Shown piece after piece: positions 35,501-41,500 of a stretch of 64,000 nucleotides of DNA; positions within the stretch are counted from its first letter, which is position 1, and every line of letters begins with the position of its first letter. The stretch is from assembly GCA_047967505.1 (NCBI GenBank), contig CM106541.1; one strand, written 5' to 3'. Under the pieces are notes generated by a model that saw nothing but the letters and a program-made list of their open reading frames with translations, ran no database searches and was not told where the DNA came from. This DNA comes from Dipteris shenzhenensis (Eukaryota > Polypodiophyta > Polypodiopsida > Gleicheniales). The position numbers and the translations under genes are program-made.

Positions 35501-38500
35501 TGATTGCGTGGATTATTTATCGTATTCAGAATTGATGTTTTTTATGATGAACATTTTTAGTGTTTAGCAGTGCTGTTTAGTTGATAGTAAAGTCTCGGAT
35601 TTGAATGTGTAATGTTCAATTCTTAGCTGTGCTTGAAGAATGATTACTGATGTTGCTAACTCTTTTTGGTGCTTGTAACGCAGTATTTTCATCTTCCAGA
35701 ACGTTGACTTTCCCATTTTTCTGGTTATTTGTGTTCTGTTATTAGTGGTAGTAGAGTCTCAACTTGAGCTGCAATTTTCGATTCTTTGCTGTAATTGATG
35801 ATCCTTAATGGCTTTGCTAACTCTTTGGGTGCTTGTAATGCAGTATTTTCTTTTTTCAGAAATTTGTCATTCCTATTTTGCACTGGTTATTGATGTTCCA
35901 CCATAAGGAGGAGCAAGCCCAAGGATTTGGCCTGTCCTTTCTAGGGGCATTGCAAAATGTCCTCGTTGGTGTTTGCTATGTGAGTGACTATTCCTCATCG
36001 ATTGTTTTGCTTTATGTTTATTAGTGAGGGTGTGAGGATAGAAAGTCATCAATATGGCAGGTTTAAAACTTTCTTGTGTGTCAAAAAAGAAAAAAACCTT
36101 GTTTTGGCTTCACTGTACGAGAGTCCTCTTGTCTGAGCAAAAGCTAATCTTTCTCTGATTTTTCCGGATTCATCAATGCATTTAGTACCCAAAACCTGGT
36201 GTGGGTTTGTATCCCTCGATTTCTTCCACATTAATCAATGCATGTCAATCACAAATCCTCTTCCAATGTATGCGAAGTTAAAGTGGGGCAGGGAGGGAAG
36301 GAGTAAGGAGTTGTCCATGAAGATTATCCTAGTGTTTACATACCCAAAAGTACTTTTCCTAAACACAAGTGCATTTTAAGAGAACTAGGTCACATGAATA
36401 ATGAGGCCTCAGAGGTAATACCTCTTTAAGAATTTACAGCAGCACCCAATAGCAACCATCTGCACTAATTACTGTCAAGGATTTTGGTGAGGGCGAACGG
36501 TACATACTAGGTGAGTCTAAGGCCAAGGGTCTTAATGCACCAAATTGTGAAATGTGCCTAGGGACAAATGAACTTAAAAGAACTCCAAGATAGGGGCAAA
36601 TGGTGCATTAAAGTCAGACCCTAGAATGATGCATGTGGCATCTAGACTTATCTAGGGAAGTGTGGGCTCTGCAGCTAAGCATACAGAAAAGGAAAATGTG
36701 CGATATCTTTTGGTCTGCTTGTGCTTGGGCTACTAAGGTTGGTTGGGTGGAAAAAGCTTGTCCAAAAAGAAAAGGGACTGATTGTAAGAGGGAGGAGGCA
36801 CCCTTTGCAGGATTGACAGATTGGACTGGTTGTAGTTCTGATATCATAGAGGGCTGGTTGCACAAATTTGAAGCATTCGCCATTTGTGCCATTTGTGAAA
36901 CTAGAAGTGATATGAAGAAAATCCACGAGGCCACTCATGTTTACTGCGGCAACGGATAGGTGATGGATCAAACAACACACGGATGGTGTGGGCATCCACT
37001 ACCTGGGAAGGGTTCAAGAAAGAGTTTAGAAAACATTTTTTGCCTCTGGACAAAGCATCCCGAGATCTTGGGATCAATATAGGTACCTTCGTTAGAGGAA
37101 TTTGTCAGTGGTTGAATATATTGACACATTTAGGAATGTGTAATGAAGATTTCGAACCTCTTCCTCAGTCGATGCAAGTAAATGATTTTATTTTTGGATT
37201 GAATGATGGAATTAAAATGGAAGTTCAGGCTAAGTATGCGAATACACTTAATGAAGCAATAGCCATAGCCTTGAACTATGAATATACTAGAAGCAAGCCA
37301 AGTGGATTTGTGCAGGCAAGGGCATAGTAGAAGCATCCAAAAAAGAGCGGGTCTCAAAAGAGGTGGATTTAGGAAGTTTGGTACCCACAACCAAGTGGAC
37401 AAGCCAAGCAGGCAAAGCAAAATGGGGCTCCTTCAAAACCAAGGACCACCTTTGGAGTGAAGAGAAAAGTAACTCCAACAGCGGCTCGGGCTTGGTCGAA
37501 ATCCTCTTTAACCCGAAAACAAAAAGAGAAAGTGAGGAGAGAAGGCTTATGCTTTGGATGCCTTTAGCCTTAGTAGTAGAAAGATTGTCCACGAAACGAG
37601 GATTGTTGGATGGTTGAGATGGTGATCTCAGAATGTGACGTATAAATGGAGGGAAGTCCGAGAGCCGACTAGATGCAAATCTAGCTAGCGGGAGCTTCTC
37701 AGAGGTTAGTACCTATGTTATTGTATGTGCTTGTTGCTAAGTTAGTAAATAGTGCATTCTCTGGGGGAAAAAAACTTAGTAAATAGTGCACGTGATAACA
37801 TTCTGTCTAACTCTGCAACAACGGGATATATAGCTTTCATCGATACAGAGTTAGTTGAAATGAAGGGGCAAGTGCAATCATGATGTTATTGTGTTGTTTG
37901 ACTTGGCATCAACACACAATATAATTAACTCCAAGCTTGTGAAAATGATAAAACTAAAGACTAGTTCATCTGACTATGCGTATACAGTCAAAATGGCAGA
38001 TGGAAGTTCTACTAAAGTATGGGATCAAAGGGTTACCTAGTTAGAGCTTCGGATTCAGGACAATGCAGAGAAGGTGTATTTTGAAACGGCTAGGCTTGCT
38101 CACGTAGATATAGCCCTCTGAAAGGTGTGGCATTCCAAGAAGAATCTAGCCATTGATTGAAAAAAGCACATTGATCACTTTGTAATGAATAATGTGCAAT
38201 ACGTTTGCGAGGTGAAAAGGATTTGCCTCAGAGACTGTCAATTTTCATTATGAAAGTTTGAAAAACTAAGGAAGAGTTTTTGTTTCTTTGTGCAGCATCA
38301 ATAGAGTCGATTGGTCCATCAACTAGGACTCACACTACCTAAGATTGGGAGAGGGCCAAGTTGGATGAGATTGTAGAGGAGTTCTCTGATTGTTTTAGGG
38401 ATGAGTTGTCTTATGGGTTACCTTAGAGTGGAATGTTCAACACAAGATGGAACTCATCTCGGGGACAGAACCTGTAAATAGGCTTGTTTATAGATTAAGT

Positions 38501-41500
38501 TCTACTGAAGAAGCTGAGGTGCGAAGGCAACGGGAATAATAACTCAAGATGGGGCAGGTTCGGTCCATTTTTTCACCTTTTCGCTTCGCCAATGATATAA
38601 AAAATGAAGAAAGATGATACCTTTTGTCTGTGTATAGATTAAAGAGGATTAAACAATATCAATATTAAGCACAGGTATCTGATGGTTGGGATTGATGATT
38701 TGTTAGATGCATTACATTGAGTCACAAATTTCAGCAAGATAGATATTAAGAGTGGTTACCATCAAATCCAGGTTAGAGTTGAGAATGGCATAAAATTGCT
38801 TTTAGAAGCATGTTTGAAAATTATGAGTTTCTAGTAATGCCATTTGGACTTACCAATGCTCTCGCTAGGGCAGAGCTCATGCAGGAGTTTAATATGAAGT
38901 TTGGTACTAAAGAGGAAAGGAGAATAAAGCTGTTGATGCATTGCCGTGCATTATGCATAATATGAGTTTCACGGTATTGAGATTAGAGAAACTCATAAAG
39001 TAAACGAGTTTATCTAGAGCCTTCGGTCTAAGTATCATGTGATTAAACCTGGGAAAAAAGATAACTTGACATCTAGAAAAGCCCAAACTTATGCAAGATA
39101 TACCATAGCGGATGGTATGTTAAAACATAATGGCGAGGTAGTTGTACCTTTTCAGAATGGTCTGAGGCAGAGGGTCATTCAACAGTGCCATGATAGCCCG
39201 TGTGCAAGACATTCAGGTGTCGAGAAGACATATAATCTCGTGAAGCGATTTTTTTTTTTGCCAAAGGTGGAAAAACATATTTATGAATGTGACACGGTAT
39301 TTGTCATGTCAAGTAAGGTAGAGTGGGTGAAGACACCTGGCTTTTTACAATTATTGGAGATACCTTCATGCAGATGGGAGAGTATTTCCATTTAACTTTT
39401 TTTTTTTGGTTTGCCTATGACACAAGGTGGATACTATTCTATCCTTGTGGTGATTGACCGTCTTACCAAGCTGGCTCACTTCATTCCGACTGAGAGTCTA
39501 TTAGTGCCCCGCAAGTTGCGGATTTATTTATTAAGCATATATTTTGCATGCATGGACTACCTAGACTAATAGCGTCCGACAGAGATGTTAAATTTACCAG
39601 TAATTTTTGGACTGTAGTGTTTGAGGCACTAAGGATTGAATCAAGAATGAGTAGTGGGGATTATCCTGAGACGGATGGTCAAACAAAGATAGTCAATCAA
39701 ACTCTAGAGGATTTGCTTGTTGCATTTGTATCATTGAGGCAACAGACATGTGACACGTGGTTACCATCACTAGAGTTTTCCTACAATGATAGAAAACATT
39801 CCTCATGAGTCCGTTCAAGTCAAACCATGGTTAGAGACCAACAAATCTAACCACGGTTGGAATACCTCAGAAAGTGCCTAGTGCCGCGAACTATGTGGTT
39901 TAGATGCGGGAGATGCTAGCACTTGGCGAAATTTTATGGTAAACAGCCACCAGGTAGCCACCAGCTCACAAATCTTAAACGCTAAGCGAGATCGTGATTT
40001 CTGTAGAGACAGAGATACCCTTCTTATGATTACTTCTTATGTGAATATAAGGTTGAGCTGAAATTTGAGGTCATCAAGTCAGATTCGAGCAATGCCTTCA
40101 AGATGAAAGACTTTGGTCTTCTGCATTAATATTGAGGCTCGGCACCAGGGGAGAAATCGGCAATTGTTTTCAAGAGGTGTTGCAGAAATCTGTGTAGCAA
40201 GACAACAAGGACATTTGCAGTCCCACCCAGGCAGGAATCAAGCTCAGCACTCTTGATAAAAGTGATGTAGTGGATGCCACACCTTACAGGAAGCTAGTAG
40301 GAAGCCTTGTATATATTACTACTGTTTCATTTCTGTGGGAGCAGTGAGTTCTTTCAGGTTGCTGGCAGTGAAGATTATACTCAAGCATTTGAAGGGCATG
40401 GTGTATTTTGGTTCAGAGTATATGAGCTTGATCTGTTTCTTTATGGCTTTGTGATATCCGATTGGGCCAATGATGTAGATCAGTGATGATCCACACCTAG
40501 TTACTTGCCATCAATGGTTCAGGCTTTGCTCCTTGGATGAGTTGCCTTTCCTTTTAACACAACACAGGGCAGCCACTGCAATGGTCTAGCAGAGCAGCTG
40601 TTTTTGATGCCTCTTGGATGATCTCAGGTCTACACACAAGGGCATTATCGCTAAATCTGTGTGAAGATACAGTGTACACAGTGAGGAGATGGAGCTTATT
40701 ATTGTTCCAATATCATGGCTGTACAGATGTCTGTATGGCTGAGTACACCTCAAACTGCATGTTAGCTTTGAAAATCAAGTAATCTGATAGTGATGTTGGA
40801 TGGCCACTCATGAAGCATGCCATGACCCAAACAGGATTTCAAAACAAAAACTGCACATTCCCCCCCAACGATGTGCTCAAGATCTGTTTGGAAAGAGCGG
40901 CTATGCAGTCAAATTTTCTATTTTAGCAATGCCTTGCCCTACCAAGACCAAAGCATTAGCCATCTTTTCAAAGCTCTTTTGCTTAGAACTGATCATTGGG
41001 AAAACTAAAAGGATATAATAGTGTCTTCACATAGGATGGCTACAACCGTTGTTGGGTGCCGTTGTTGGACGCTGGTGTATGTGTGGGGATATGTAGTTGA
41101 CTAGTCCTGGCTGTGCGGTCCCGGGATGAAGTTTATGGTTTTTGCCCTGTGGGGCCACCATCATGACGTTATAACTGGTTGGTTGCATTTTATAGGATGT
41201 TTTTGGGCATGTTATTGGGTTCATCTGGGTAAACACACCCGTATCCGGTAATCTTACAGCTCCACACCAGACCCCACACCTCAACCTCCTCCTTTCATGC
41301 ATGTGCACGTGTGCACACTCACACATGCACGCACACACGGGACACCCACATGAACATACACACGGGGATAATTTGTTGAAACTGCAGCAAGAATATAAAC
41401 TGCCAGGATGGACAAGATGGCATTATAGCTCTAGCATGATGCCCCAGCATGCACACATGCACACACACATACGCACATGTGTGTTGTGTGCTTCATGATA

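Larger units (their letters stand above)
35550..35890. repeat. 160-bp tandem duplication containing EI24 exon 3
   Basis: Two head-to-tail copies (about 35550-35723 and 35710-35885) share GCTAACTCTTT, GGTGCTTGTAA-GCAG, the exon and the GTTATTxxTGTT donor side, as well as upstream sequence (AGTCTC, AATTTTCGATTCTT-like). The period between the two acceptors is 160 bp. Confidence 0.8.
36600..39830 (+). mobile_element. Degenerate Ty3/gypsy gag-pol in intron 3
   Basis: Gag, protease, partial RT and integrase sequences follow in the normal Ty3 order on the + strand, with many stops and internal deletions. It ends within the integrase at about 39808, then passes into CTAACCACGGTTGG-like palindromic sequence that may belong to another LTR. 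No LTR of its own was confirmed. Confidence 0.75.
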
